Position numbers and translations under genes: made by a program
Shown here: in pieces, positions 34,618-45,500 of the stretch
Layout of the letters: each line of letters begins with the position of its first letter
Numbering within the stretch: position 1 is the first letter of the stretch
The notes under the pieces: generated by a model
Databases searched by the model: none
Seen by the model: only the letters and a program-made list of their open reading frames with translations
Told to the model about the DNA's origin: nothing
Assembly (NCBI GenBank): GCA_013423325.1
Contig: BLJB01000127.1
Coordinates: forward strand, 372,001 to 436,000
DNA: 64,000 nucleotides
Direction of reading: 5' to 3'
Origin: Usnea hakonensis
Taxonomy: Eukaryota > Ascomycota > Lecanoromycetes > Lecanorales > Parmeliaceae

Positions 34618-37600
34618 TCATAACAGTAATACTGCAGCAGAGACAGCTAGTACGCCAAAGAAGCTGCCCCCGATTCTGCTCGCTGAACCCTTGAACTCTT
34701 GAGGAAAAGAACTAGAAGGACTGCCATTTCCAGCGCCTTGACTCGCAGGTACCGTTCCTGATGGGGATGCGGGAGCCGTGCTCGGAAGAATCGCGGTAGA
34801 TGTGCTATTGCTTGCAGAGAGTGGGACCTTGCTGCCTTGTTGCCCACTCTGCTGCTCACTTTGCTGCCCGCTCGGCTGACCAGTCTGTTGACCACTTTGC
34901 TGCCCACTCTGCTGCCCACTCTGCTGCCCACTCTGTGTTCCACCTTGCGTTCCCTTCTCCCCAGCTTTTCCTGATTGAGCAATCTGGCTCGGGCTTTCTG
35001 GGACAGGAATGATTTCCATGGTCACGACAGCATGGTGTGCCCCAGTCACACCGCTTGCAATAGCTTGTTCACCGACCTTCGACACTGATCCAGGGGCCCC
35101 TGACTGTGATGGGCTACCTAGCGCTTTTGATTGCTCGGGCGATGAATTTTGGGGTGCTGCTGCTTTCGATACGTCGCTCTCACTTTTAGGAATGGTAGTA
35201 GATCCAGCGATTGGCGCTCCAGGAGATGCCACGTCTGGAGATGATGCACCACTTGCACTGTTGGATTTGCTTTGAGATTCAGCATTCGATGCACCTGGAG
35301 AACCCGTGCCTGGAGACGATGCGCCACTTTCACTGTTGGAGTTGCTCTGAGATGCGGCATTCGACACACTTGGGGATTCCGCACCTGAGGAGCCATTGCT
35401 GCCTTGGTTCGGTATTTCTGATCCGCTCGAAGGAGGGCTGGAACCCGCGTGCGGCGAGCTCTTTGATTCACCAGCTTCTGAATCTGACGATCCCTTTCCC
35501 GCTCCTGCAGAACCAGAGGTTCCGAAGTGTGAAGTACTAGTAAGGAAGCCATTCGCGTTGCTGAAATCTCCAGAACCGCCCGAAGGTTGATGGTCGGGAG
35601 AAGAGCCAGTCCCCGTGGGAACAGCATAGCCGGTGGTCTTGTGTGTAAGTGTGCATGGACATTCAGTAATGGTGAGAGTCTCATTCTAAACATTGTTAGC
35701 AGAGATTGGACAAGAGTTGATGATCGACTACATACGACAGTAGCGCTGTAGACCTTGCCACTCGACGAGAGGGAGAAGGTGGTGGCCGCAGAACATGTGG
35801 TTATGAGCGTGCTCACAATCTCAGTTGTTGTGTAGGTCGTTAGGGTTGGCAAAAGTCCACTGCTTTGACCTGCAGAAGCGATGCTAGGGCTGGAGATCGG
35901 TACAGCGCTAGGAGAAGGCGATATCAAGATCGACAAGATTGGAGCAGGTGTGGTTGTGCCAAGTTCGCCTGGGGAGCCAACTGTGATGGACGATAATCCA
36001 GATGCTATCGTCGACTTCGTCGTCTCGGAGCAGCGAGGGCATGTAGTAATTGTGCTCGTTATTAAGCTGGTCTCTACAATGATGGAAGTCGTGCCATTGA
36101 GGACCCTGGTGGTTGTCACGGGGCAGCTTGTCACAGTCGTATAGGTGGAAAATTTGGTGGACTCCGGCACTGGGGAGGTGTTGGTCCCAGATAGGGTAGG
36201 AGTCAGTGTTGACAACGGAAAGATTGGGGTAACAGTGGGGAATCCGGTCGTAGAAGTAGCGTTCTGGTAGAGACCAGTACTACTTGGTGAGAGTCCACTA
36301 CTTTCTACAGAGGGAACCCGCGACGGAAGCCCAGTACTCAAGGCTCCACTTGGAGAGTTTGTACTTCTAGAAACTGGTGTGGACTGATTGACAGAGGCTA
36401 TGGTGGTCACTGGCTCCGTCGGAGCTGGCACGGACGACGTCACAGCCGCTGCGGATGAGAAAGAAGGTCCACTCTCCGAGGTGTACACGACTTTGCTGGC
36501 CGAAGAGGGGCTTGACGTCATAGCCTGCGATGAGAAAGGACAATAGTGGACGTTAGGGGGGCAGATCGAAACAGTGGATACTTTAGTGATCGACACAAGG
36601 ACTCCTCCTGAAGAAATTGGAAGGAGGCTTCCACTTGACAGTGCTGGTAGTGAACTTCCACTAGTCGAGGTTGACGATGAGGAGCTTGCAGTGCGAGTGG
36701 AAGTTACAGATTGCGTACTCGATACAGCGCGGGTCGTTGATACGGCGGGAGTGGAAGAACTAGCGCGGGTAGACTGCAAGGTTGCCGAAGAACTCACAGG
36801 TGGCGAGACCGTACACTCGGTGTTCTCCAAGTAGCCCTTGAGCACGTCCTAGTTCTGGAGTCATTTGAGTGAAAGAAATGACATTTTGTTGCGACTCACC
36901 GCATATGATTGACCGTTGATCTGATTATTTCGAGAAGAAGTCGCTTCGTAGATCATAACCCCACCAAATGCATGCTTGTACTCACACTGCAACGCCTTGA
37001 TGATCTCGTTGGCTTCGTTTGGCTGGAGGTACATACTCGTATCGTAGACAACGTCAGTACTCGGCGCTGCGGGAAGACCAAGGTACACTTTGGTGTCCGG
37101 ATTGTACGAGTGGCCTTGCACGAAGTCTACCCAGTTACTGAAGGAGATGTTCGTGTTCGTGCCTCCGTAAGAATGGTCGAAGTATGCTCGAGCCGAGCAT
37201 TGGGGCGTGTTGTAGAATTGAATAAACAGAAAGTCAAACGGCGAGGTTTCTATTGCATCAGCCAGATGGGCGTCTGGAACTATGCACTCTGGGCACAAAC
37301 TCCTGAGTCAGTATCGCACGTTCAAGGACGGGTTTATGCCCTGAGCCAGGCCTCTAAAGCAAGGACTCGCAAGACATCTTGCCAGACGCAACATTTCCAC
37401 CAGAGAAAAGACTTGGACATCTGAGAATACTCACGAGGTGCTGCGGAGATGTAATATGTCTTTGAGTTATCGGTCTTGTAAAGAGTTCTTAGAGTATCAA
37501 CCATCGTGCCATAACCTCTATCTAAGTCTTTCGGATCCTCTCCTGGGACCAGAATGCTTTCTATATCAAAGTCGAAGCCGTCAACAACAGCATTCCCGAA

Positions 37601-38146
37601 AGGTCGCGGTATTGTAGTAGAAGAAGTTGGGGGCCCAAATGCCTTCCAGAGGAAAGTAGCAAATTCCCCCGCCGTCACATCACTGTCGAGATGTTGGTTG
37701 GTCGGGTAGGCACCACCGAGAGAAAGAAGAATCTTCTTGCCTCTGCTTTGACAGTAGGTGATATTGGAGCCTACACCCGGGCAATTACTAAGAAGGAGTG
37801 AAGAGGAGCCATTAATATTGTCATAGGTTTCGGATCCACACTGATTGCCAAAATTGGTTCCGGGGTATCCACCGCTCTGGTCTGGGAAGACGTTTACAAA
37901 ACCAATTGGGATGATATCAATATTGTCATCATCGCAGAAGACTTCAAGCGGTTCCTGATATGGTCCTTGACCCTGTTGGGATTGCTGTTAGCAGCCATCA
38001 TGCCATGCTGCGGTCCCTCAACTCACCCAATAGACTGCCATGTTTGTATTCGCAGAAGCGTCGAACATAGCGAACGTAGATGGCAGCAGAGTAGCAGCTA
38101 CAGCCAAAATGGCTAGAGGTGTGAAGACCAACATCTTATTCAACAT
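34618..38146 (-). CDS. GPI-anchored class III chitinase (GH18)
   Basis: Five exons (38146-38027, 37972-37435, 37288-36900, 36848-35736, 35685-34618) give 1075 aa. A signal peptide (about residues 1-26, LVFTPLAILAVAATLLPSTFA) is followed by a GH18 domain with SLGGAYP and the catalytic DGFDFDIE, then SAAPQCIVPDAHLADAI and FVQFYN-like strands. The catalytic domain ends at about residue 345. The rest is a Ser/Thr-rich stalk with TTYTTTEIVSTLITTC-like units, two copies of an SxSxSGASSP..SPGA unit, and an SGQQ tandem array. The C-terminus is hydrophobic (FFGVLAVSAAVLLL) after small residues, as for a GPI signal. It probably acts in cell-wall remodelling. The start has two candidate ATGs, 38146 and 38134. 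Confidence 0.95.
34844..34941 (-). repeat. SGQQ-coding tandem repeat in the chitinase stalk
   Basis: About eight consecutive 12-bp units encode SGQQ with variants TGQP and SEQQ. The unit on the plus strand is close to CTGCCCACTCTG. Such arrays change length easily by slippage or recombination, so the stalk may vary between strains. Confidence 0.85.
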
Positions 38147-39248
38147 TCTAATTACGAAAAAATTGTGCTAAGGAAGATAATTGATTAAAAGAAAAGGTCA
38201 AAGAATGTGAGATGTGCAATTGTCAAAGACAGGACGCAAACAAATGTTTGCTGGTAAAGAGTGACAGATGCTGTTGAAGGAAAGTAGTGAGACGATGGAC
38301 AGGAGGAAGGTGGTCACAAGTGGGACTGCTGAAGGGTATATCAAAACATGACAGCATGCGAAAGTCAAAACGCTTTCGGTGGAAAGGGTGTCCATGGTCG
38401 ATCTTGATTGGTCTCTTGTTCCTAAGCCCCAAAAAAGGATGCTGCCAAGGAAGCTCCGGAGATTGACAACTAGATCCAACAGTCCAGACAATCAAGTAGG
38501 TACGAGTACCACACTGCACTCAGCAAGATACTAATCGAGTCCATGACGTGCAGCAAAAGAGGAGTTTCTTTCTATCTGCGTTCTTTTTCTTTTTCTGTGT
38601 CTGTTTTGTTATTCCTTCTTTCTCTCCCTGCTTCTCTTGTTCTTGATGAGAGGACTGTTTACTATCGAAGGTATATGGACCCTTTGAGACTAGGAAAGAC
38701 CAAGTAACAGTGGGTGCAACCTTAAGATCAGCTCCACCGTCATAGCCTGGAGGACAAGAGGGAGAAATGATGATTGTAATTTGCGATGAATACGAATTAC
38801 GACAAGAAAAGAGCGCTATTCGGGATCCGAAATTAAGGGGAAGGATAAGCTTAAGTAATGTAAGTCCTAAGGCGGAAACGTGGCTCGCGTGGATGCTTAA
38901 AAGGGTACAACAATACCATTGGTTCATTAGTGTCAATCTAGATCTTGCATCCTTGTAGCCACACTGGTTGCTATGGGTGCCCCTTTTCATTACTTTATTC
39001 AATGGTCATGAACTGGTAGCACGCCACAGCCGGCTCGTGAAGCTGCGGCACAAATACGATACATATTTGTCCAACCCCACCCTCACTAACGTAATTTTGG
39101 GGAGAAGCGACTCAAATCCAATGGCAATCTGTCTCCCAACCACGTCGCTCGTTGGCTATGCTCTCTCTGTAACGCGGTATCATCGTCAATCATGTCCCTC
39201 ATATGAAAATTAAAGGTACTTTATAAGAATCATGCGCAGACCACATGA
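38147..39248. other. Intergenic region upstream of chitinase
   Basis: Chitinase promoter. A T/C-rich patch lies at 38560-38640 (TTTCTTTTTCTTTTTC-like). The open frame at 38520-39002 minus has no features and is probably chance. Confidence 0.45.
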
Positions 39249-39655
39249 TCATCGGTATTTGGATGTACAAGCGCGCTCAAGGGTCCTCGATTGATCACCG
39301 ATTCTCAGCCAAGCTACAAATGCACCAAATTGAGCCGGCGTCGAGATGTCGACTTCGAACATGCCGAGCGGGTGGGGACCAATAGGTCTATCCCACACGC
39401 GGTAGATCCGGAGTCTGGGAACTCGTATCGGATGCGAGTCCATAGCTCGTTGGCGAAGGTGGTCTGTATTTCATTCGTCTGTGGCTTGTCAGAGTGCGTG
39501 GGGGCAATCGTCGTGGATAACCAAGTTGTTGAGTAGGGAACTCTGAAGGCAAGTGTCTCCGTACCTGGAAGAAATACAACATAGATATGTACATCAAAGC
39601 CTGCAGGTACTCATCAATGTTCTCTTCCCTAGGAGACCCAAACTCTTCTGTCAAA
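39249..39655 (-). pseudogene. DOPA 4,5-dioxygenase relic with frameshifts
   Basis: The minus strand carries successive pieces of a DOPA 4,5-dioxygenase-like protein in different frames. They are FDVHIY (about 39590), TNEIQTTFANELWTRIRYEF (about 39440-39490), LRIYRVWDRPIGPHPLGMFEV followed by TPAQFGAFVAWL (about 39310-39425), and VINRGPLSALVHPNTDDH (about 39250-39303). The second and third pieces are separated by one missing base after EFP, the third and fourth by a 7-base offset after WL. Neither gap is large enough for an intron. The C-terminal end is also lost soon after NTDDH. The family opens the ring of catechols such as DOPA. This copy should be inactive unless the shifts are sequence errors. 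Confidence 0.75.
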
Positions 39656-40454
39656 CAAACCTCCCTTTATGGGAGCCACGAAACCTTCTTAGGCGTTGCT
39701 CATGACACTTGTCTTCGGATTAACAAAGCTTTTCCCATCATCGTTTCTCTCACTTTGTGGTTGGTCATTAATGCCGATCCTTTGGAGACACGGATGAGAC
39801 AGCGATTTACTCGGATAGCTGAGGCAGATGCTCATATCCTTTGAGTGGTGACGGGTACACATACTGCGGAAAAGCTGTCATGTTTTCAAATCTTTGAATT
39901 TGTGCTTACCTTCCTTCATCGAGAAGATACTAGTCAGTATATAAACATAAGGTATGCATCTACTTTGTTGCCGAGTCTCAGCAATTGATAGCGGCATCAT
40001 GCAGTTCGGAAAGCTCGCTTCTTTCGAGTCCGAATGTTTTTCATTTTGATTTCTTACAAATCTAGATTACATCCTATTATCAACCAATGACTTGAATTCC
40101 GCACACAACCTATATGTATGAAGAAATCGACCATAGTAACTAAATCATCGTATCAGCGCCGTTACGAATGGAACTAGATACTGGTAAACATACCACACCC
40201 CGACACACCATGCCACGACAGTATACTGCATGGAAAAATAAGATCTGGCTTTGTGCCTAGAGAAATTAAAGGCTACAAGTGACGCTCTATGCCATGTTAA
40301 CCCGTAGGCTTTATGTCCTTCAATCGAGAAGTGCCTTAATCTAGTCCGACGAATGCGTAGTAGTCTATACAAATCGCTTCCAATCATATGATGCCACAAG
40401 ATGATGGATGCCCAAACGCCATCGCTAATATAGCAACAAACTGAGAAGTTCCAT
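39656..40454. other. Intergenic region
   Basis: No gene is supported. The minus frame at 40145-40651 is mostly intron and 3' flank of SED5. AT-rich stretches occur around 39890-40140. Confidence 0.5.
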
Positions 40455-41764
40455 TTACCCTGCAATGAGAACCCACAGCAGAAAGAAGATCTGCCAGATG
40501 GATTAGCACCTTCACTCGTTATGAAAAGTGGGAACGCATGAAAGCCTACCATAAGAACGCCAAACATCTTGGCAACAAGCCACCTATTACCAGAAACTCT
40601 CGACCAGTATTTCATGAGCTCACGTTGTGCACCCTGCACGTTATCGACCACATCTTCTGTGTTGGCGTCTATACGCTGTATTTGTTCACTGCGCAGACTT
40701 CAGCACCTCGTCAGCCTTGTGGAAAAGGTACACTGACCCTTGCTCAGATACCATAGCCGCCAGTTGCCCGAAAACCCCGCCTAATTCATTGATAGTGCGC
40801 TCAATCATATCTATTGCTTCTCCTCGCATGTTTATGTACGTGTTCTGAGGTTGTGCTTCCTCCATCATCAAAAGCTGTTGATCCGATTGCCCACTACTTT
40901 GCATCAGAGCTGAAGATGACCCAGGATCAAGGTTCAGTATGTCCTGGTTCGAATTCTGATAACCCGGCTGTGGCGTCCTGGATTTAGTAGGAGTGTTGTA
41001 CAAAGGAGAGGCGGTCTGTTGCGGATTGAGTGGTGGTTGAGAATGCGCTGAAACGGATGAGACAAAGTTTTCTGTGCGTGATCGAGAGGCTTGAAGGTTC
41101 TTTGTGCGAACTTCTAGGACCTCCTTGAAATTAACGCCCACGTCAGCAAGCTTGCCTTGCAGCAGTACGACAACCTAGGTGTAGTTTAGTACTCTTTCCA
41201 CCCTATCTACATGGAATTACACACGTTTTTGTTATGCTCTCCCTCCTGTTCCGTGCCGTTTCTTGAAGTCTGAGCTTGCTGTGATTTCGAGAGCGATTGC
41301 AATGAGGATATTTGCGAGTTGAGGGATGAGAGATCTTGCTTAATGACATAGGTGAGTTCGTTGATTTCGACAGGTCTGTCATCAAATAGCGTTTTTCGTT
41401 TCGCCACTTTTTCTGAAAAGTCAGTACAGATTTACTCAGTCACCCCGGTCTCAGTCGCTCCAGGTCTCTAGATGTAAGAAATAAAATTGGTGGGTCACGT
41501 ACATTCGGCCAGCCTGCCCAGCTTCTCCATTGTCCCTGTGATGCCACGCCCTATCTCCGCAGCTCTTCTGGCGAATTCTGATCGCGCCCCCTTTCTTGTC
41601 CCTTTGATATCGCCATTGGGAGACCCATTGGCCGCTCGTTTTTGTGATTCTGTTAGTAGCGATTGTCTCTGAGCATCAACTTTCGTCGAAGACTGCCGCT
41701 TTTGCGCCTGGGCTAAAACGGCTCTGAACTCAGCAGTTCGGTCTTGTATCGAAGTCACAGCCAT
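40455..41764 (-). CDS. SED5: Syntaxin-5 family Qa-SNARE Sed5
   Basis: The gene starts at 41764 with MAVTSIQDRTAEFRAVLAQA, the typical Sed5 N-peptide that binds the SM protein Sly1. The Habc region includes SEFARRAAEIGRGI, LAKRKTLFDDRPVEINEL and TYVIKQDLSSLNSQI. The SNARE helix includes AIDMIERTINELGGVFGQLA and RIDANTEDVVDNVQGAQREL, and the C-terminal anchor is KMFGVLMIFFLLWVLIAG with TAA at 40455. Four introns restore one frame. The first acceptor must be AAAAAG, because using the nearby TTTCAG creates a stop. A 49-nt intron splits EQG/EQIQRID. Sed5 mediates ER-Golgi and intra-Golgi fusion. Confidence 0.95.
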
Positions 41765-42597
41765 CTTGGAGCAAGACGCTTACGCCCCTACTGAGTCTTT
41801 GTCCTGGTCGAATCTGGCCCTAGCTTCGGTGTTCGAATAGAATGAGACAAAGGTCCGGTACGAAAGACGTAGATGGAGATGGAGGCGGGGCGGAGGAGAG
41901 CGTTGATGAGGAATTCACTTGGTGCGGGTAGACAAATGCTTATTGGGAAGAGAGCGAGGATCGTCTTCGAGGATTCGAGGTCAAGTAAAACCCTTCGAAA
42001 TCACGCTGTCGTATCGATTTCAGCTCATTGCGCGGCCTTTGTATGGAGAAGTCGTTTACCTCTTTCAAAGATTGAACGTTGTCCAAAAAGGAGCGCGCTC
42101 TGTTTCGGGAAATTGTCGGCCCGGTGAAGGGTGAACCCCAGAAAACCTGACTGTTGTCAAAAATGAGCTGCGCCTCCGCCATACTCGTTTGATTGGGCAA
42201 CCCATTAATCGACAACTTACTTGAATAATTACAGGAAAATAGAATCTTTGAGGGAGAGAACGGAGTCATTTTTTTACCCTGTCACCCTCCCTTGCCTTTG
42301 GACAACGCCGTAAAATCTTAATGGGGCGCGGCAGTCGCTAACTCAGGACCAAATTGGTGCGAAAGTTGAGACTGCGATTCGACTCATTGCTGTCACCTTC
42401 TCTACAAATGCAGTGGCTTCATTGTTCGGGCGAAGTCGAGGCTCTCATGTAAGCCCAGCGCTGGCATGTGGTGTCTTCAATTACGGTATCCTGCACTGGT
42501 GCTACCTGGGCACTGCTGTAAGTGGCCAAACGCAGCCTTCTCACCCACAAAGCAGAGGTCTAACAGTGTCCTTTCGCCGCCTAGGAACTTAGCAATA
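41765..42597. other. Divergent promoter region of SED5 and the giant gene
   Basis: These 833 bases lie between two divergent start codons and should contain both promoters and leaders. A plus-strand frame is open from 42466, before the first supported ATG (42598). No other gene is seen. Confidence 0.5.
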
Positions 42598-45500
42598 ATG
42601 TCACACCAAACTCCAGCTGGTGGGCAGTCTGCCTCTTTCAATACCAACGTTAATCGAGCGAAGACGAAGAAATGGGTGGAGGCCAAGTCATATTCTTATG
42701 ACGGTGACGACTGGGGTGAGGTTGACGATTACGATGAATATGGAGGCTATGATGAGCGAGGTCCAGAACCTGCGCCAGTAGCAAAGCCCACCGGGCTCCG
42801 ACAGCGAGGCCAGTCAGCGAGTCAGATGCCCCAAGACCCATACTCAGTCCGTCAAGACCCATACCAATCACCTGTCGACACCAGAATACATGGTACTACG
42901 GGCGGACTCTCCAATCGTCAACAACAACAACAGTATGGCAGCCGCAGCGTAACAAATCCCCACCCTGAACCTCAAGCTCCCACGATGCGGCGGATCAATT
43001 CTTTTGACCCTGAAGACGAAAGGCGGGCCTTTTCAGCTGGCGCCCCTCTGCAAAGCATGAGCAAAACTGGTTTGGGAACCCAGTCTCCAGTTCAACACAA
43101 TCAAGGCCAGAATACAGCGAGGCATGACTTCCAACCCGACCAGACCTTTTCCAATCAAACCCCCCAAGACCAGCCTAGCCCTGCTCGGCCTTCTGTGCAT
43201 ATCCTGAATCGTCCGAGCATGGATGAGTCGGTAAGAAATGTTGGTCCGCCCCAGCCGCTGACTGGAACCTATCAAAATATATATCCTGATCAGCCACTGC
43301 AATCGAATACCGGCGGCAGAACGCAGTCCATGGCGAGCACCAACTCAGCTTTAGATTTTCATAACAGACGCGATTTCTCTCCCTCGGCCATGCCACCACC
43401 CTTGCAAACTCGTGGTTCGCCGTCTCCCAAATTGAGATCCTCTCCCAGTCATCCACCGCGCAAGAGCAGTTTAAGCCAAGAAAATGCGCCTTCTTTGCCT
43501 TCCGACGCACAAGCTCCGGCGACAACAAGAGTAGGAGATGCGGGGACTGGTCAGTCCCCCGCAAGGGAACGTGCTGCTAGTGGTGCTGGGAAGGTATTGC
43601 CCTTTGTTCGACCAGCAGATATATACCGGCGCATGCAAGAAGAGAGGGAACGGGAACGTCAATCACAAGAATCAGTAAGACCTAGTATGGATGCAATCAT
43701 GAGCGAGACGCATGAACGTCCAGGCCTCGGAAACCAACCGGACAGCGACGTCGGCCAGCGCTTGAAGCCAACTTTGGATCCGGTCACAGAGCGTAGAAGC
43801 GAGTACGGTTTTGAAGGAGTAGATGTCGGTGATCAGTTGAAGCCTGAGGAGCGACGTCCTACGACTTCGAAGAAATTCGAGCTCCCAAATCGCAATAAAA
43901 TCACTGGTCCCCAAGGTGCCAGTCCTCCACTTCAGCCTATGCTTCCTGATGTCAGTCGGGTCTCCGGTTTTGGCGAATCTTTCTTCGGCTCAACAAATGG
44001 TTCCCATGAGCCGTCGCAAGCACCTTTCGAGAATTTCACAGGGCCCACCGCTTCCGTGCCTGCACAACAAGAGTCGCATGAGGCAATACCAGACAAGGAC
44101 TTGAGAACCCAGCCATCCCTGGGATTTACTTCTGCTGTACATGAAGCTTTTGACAGAGCCGAGAATCAGGTACCGCCTACTCCGAGTTCTGCGGCAGGCT
44201 CTACAGTTGAGCGAAGTACTAGCGGAGGCACCAGTACTGTGAGCCCAATTATAAGCAGAGGCCCTAGTACCGCTACGGAGAACTGGAATCCCGGGCTTCC
44301 AGGAATCGATGATGTGACCACCCCAACGACGGTCGACGCACATGGCAGCTCGAGACCATTGTCTTCAAGTTCATTAGGCACCCCAAAACAAATCGCAAGG
44401 AAGCCGTCACCATCACCATCACCAACAACAATACCGCAGTCGGCGGACTTACCCTCACCGTCATTCGTTCCAGGCCATCGAAGAGACCTAAGTACCCCGA
44501 GCCCTGACAACAGCCCTGCGAGGACGCCAGCGCTCGAAGTCAACCGACAATTGCGACAACCGCAAGAGGTCGAGCTTGCTGCGGCTACTCCGACTAAGCC
44601 AAGCTTCAGTACGGACAATAGCTCAAACGTGCCCGAGATTGCTGAGCAGGAACCGAGTTTCACAGACCCAACGGAAACAGAATTTAATGGCAGGGCAGAC
44701 GTTCATATGGAGAGCCAACCGCTCGTCAAGGACTTTCCTGGAAGAGCTGAACCAGCAGGCTCACCTATTCCGTTTCCTCAAAGCTACCTACGGACTCGTA
44801 CAGACTCAGGAAGTAGCAGCAGAGTCCGTGATCTAGCAGATAGATTCGAAAGTGGTAGCCGACCTGGGTCCGCACACTCAGCTACACCACGTAGCAGTGC
44901 GTTTGGAAATTCAATGCAAAAAGATGATTTCATTCCATCTCGTCCTCTAGCCGATCGCATGGAGAGCTTCCGACCTCACCTACCTGGTGGATGGGAGTCG
45001 TCCGCCTCAATCGCCCCAGCAGCGGCGCTCCGAAGACCGGAATCTATGGTGGACCGCACGAGACCCGATTCAATTGCGACCACTGAAGCGCCCAAAGAGG
45101 AGATTGTCTCGTCTCCGGTTGAAGCTCCTTCGTCTGTGTCTCAGATCAAGGACGCATCTGAAGATGCCTTCATAGCTGTAGCAGCAGCGGGGACTGCATT
45201 GGCCGATGCCTTAGCTGCAGCTGTCGGAATTGAACGACGCAATGGCTCTGAGACTTCAGCTATCGAAGATGCGTCAGACGAGCAAGCGATGCCAAGAAGG
45301 CCCGAAGATCATGGGTCAGCCACTCACGAACGCAATGTCTCGACGAACACGGTCGTCAACCCAGAGGCTACAAAATCTTTCCTGGCAAACAGCGTGGACG
45401 ACGAAGAATCCTCGACTGCTGCACCCACTCCTCTCGCAATGGAGACTCCTCTTCATCCCACTGAACACTCCAAGACCCCGGATTACTTTCGACCTTCCGC

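Noticed and set aside
34844..34941. Possible CRISPR-like array
   Set aside because: The periodic repeat is a 12-bp in-frame SGQQ coding array in a fungal chitinase, with no spacers.
38520..39002. Minus-strand 160-codon frame upstream of chitinase
   Set aside because: It is Lys/Gln-rich from a T/C-rich promoter tract and has no domain.
44166..44663. Minus-strand 165-codon frame
   Set aside because: It is antisense to the giant disordered gene, with no motifs; the plus frame continues through it.
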